A DNA stretch of 64,000 nucleotides. Origin: Flavobacterium aquidurense (GTDB taxonomy: Bacteria; Bacteroidota; Bacteroidia; Flavobacteriales; Flavobacteriaceae). Below, in pieces: positions 63,120 through 64,000 of this stretch; within the stretch, counting starts at the first letter, position 1, and every line of letters begins with the position of its first letter. Under the pieces are notes generated by a model. It saw only the letters and a program-made list of their open reading frames with translations. It did no database searches and had not been told where the DNA came from. Location: positions 124,001-188,000 of the forward strand of contig FNPS01000007.1 in assembly GCA_900107365.1 (NCBI GenBank). The letters run 5' to 3'. Position numbers and translations under genes: made by a program.

Positions 63120-64000
63120 ATGACAAAGCTAAAATTACCAGCAAGTAAATTAAAAATAAATAAATTATTTCTAATTGGAAACGGATTCGATTTGGCTTTG
63201 AATCTAAAAACAAGTTATAATGATTTTTTATTGTGGCTATTAAAAAAGAACTTTAATGAAGCATTGAATTCTGAAATTTTTACAGCTCCATTTGAAAAAT
63301 ATCCAGGTAGCTATAATGAGTTTATGAGAGAAAATTCTAATAGAAAAGTTTTTGGATTTAAAGAAAATAACTTATTTGATATTTTATTGAATGCAAACAG
63401 AGATTTTTCTAATATTGATTCTGTTAATAACATAAGGGAATTGCTGGATTTTTTAGATAAACGAAGTGTGGAAATTGTTCCAAGTATACAAAACGGTTTG
63501 ATAACTGATCTTTTAAAAATGTGTAAAGTTGGATGGGTGGATGTTGAAGGAGTCTATTTTGATTTGTTGAAATTGATTATTAAAGGTAATAAGCTTAAGC
63601 CAAATCATAATATGCTCAATAAGATTGACGCTTTAAATGAAGAGTTATCATTTTTAATATTAGAGTTGAAAAATTATCTCCAAGAGTTAGAAACAAAGAT
63701 CTCAAAGGATAAAGCAAAAAGATATATTGAGCAATTTGCCGCGGATTTAACGAAGAATGAATTTTCATTCTTGCATGATAATTTAGAAGATATAGATCTT
63801 GGACATAGATACTTTCTGAACTTTAATTATACAGATTCGTTAACTAATTTATTGAGTAATTCTAAAGAAATTAAGTACAATCAAAATTTCATTCATGGTA
63901 ATTTACAAGACAATGAAAATTCAATAATTTTTGGTTTTGGTGATGAAATGGATTCTGTTTATAAAGAGATGGAAGAACTTAATGATAATCGATTTTTCAA
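63120..64000 (+). CDS. AbiH-family abortive infection protein (3' end outside window)
   Basis: An ATG at 63120 opens a frame of at least 293 codons that runs off the window. The N terminus LFLIGNGFDLALNLKTSYNDF, the later LNFNYTDSL and FIHGNLQDNENSIIFGFGDE are the three signature blocks of AbiH proteins, which stop phage multiplication by killing or arresting the infected cell in lactococci. The molecular activity is unknown. The rest of the protein lies beyond the edge. It is the third gene of an apparent operon with two nuclease-like genes. Confidence 0.85.
   Translation, partial: MTKLKLPASKLKINKLFLIGNGFDLALNLKTSYNDFLLWLLKKNFNEALNSEIFTAPFEKYPGSYNEFMRENSNRKVFGFKENNLFDILLNANRDFSNIDSVNNIRELLDFLDKRSVEIVPSIQNGLITDLLKMCKVGWVDVEGVYFDLLKLIIKGNKLKPNHNMLNKIDALNEELSFLILELKNYLQELETKISKDKAKRYIEQFAADLTKNEFSFLHDNLEDIDLGHRYFLNFNYTDSLTNLLSNSKEIKYNQNFIHGNLQDNENSIIFGFGDEMDSVYKEMEELNDNRFF

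Overview
The window looks like chromosomal DNA of a Flavobacterium-type Bacteroidetes. The reasons are low G+C, promoters of the Bacteroidetes form (TTG, about 19 bases, then TAnnTTTG), few Shine-Dalgarno sites, a type IX secretion C-terminal signal, a PID-type sorting tail, OmpA with TSP3 repeats and an SdhCAB of the Bacteroidetes kind. No rRNA, complete insertion sequence or CRISPR array was found. One tRNA with a CAT anticodon is present.

Layout. 0-17.9 kb is mostly housekeeping: the 3' end of an AlgX/AlgJ-like gene, recO, ileS, a DksA-like gene, lspA, an AddA-like helicase-nuclease, kbl, an OmpA porin, an AddB-like nuclease, an alpha/beta hydrolase and an Xaa-Pro aminopeptidase. 17.9-24.6 kb is an accessory region with palindromic REP-type repeats, two nearly identical 67-bp direct repeats, a membrane protein plus leucine-rich-repeat pair, gene remnants, a stand-alone (p)ppGpp-synthetase-like gene, a GNAT, a LytTR regulator and small orphan proteins. 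24.6-31.5 kb holds HMG-CoA synthase, sdhCAB, a DeoR-type regulator and an omega-amidase-like nitrilase. 31.5-38.3 kb holds envelope and secreted proteins of mostly unknown role, methylmalonyl-CoA epimerase and the tRNA. 38.3-44.0 kb is a cofactor and fatty-acid block (ribE, pdxA, DUF177, rpmF, fabH, accB, accC).

44.0-50.3 kb is a striking unit: six tandem paralogous secreted PepSY-like mini-proteins, followed by an NtrC-type (sigma-54) response regulator and a convergent hybrid histidine kinase. Repeated TTACACACT sites lie upstream of the first mini-gene. 50.4-60.8 kb holds an S9 peptidase, a tandem-repeat intergenic region, a DAO-type oxidoreductase, a 1623-residue T9SS-secreted adhesin-like protein, mtgA and an LpxR-like lipid A deacylase.

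60.8-64.0 kb looks like the edge of a defence island. It has dispersed repeats, a frameshifted superinfection-immunity-like gene, and then a promoter followed by two genes with PD-(D/E)XK-like nuclease signatures and an AbiH-family abortive-infection gene that runs off the window. The first nuclease-like gene also carries an apparent one-base frameshift near its start. This cluster and the PepSY/two-component unit are the best candidates for an undescribed system.
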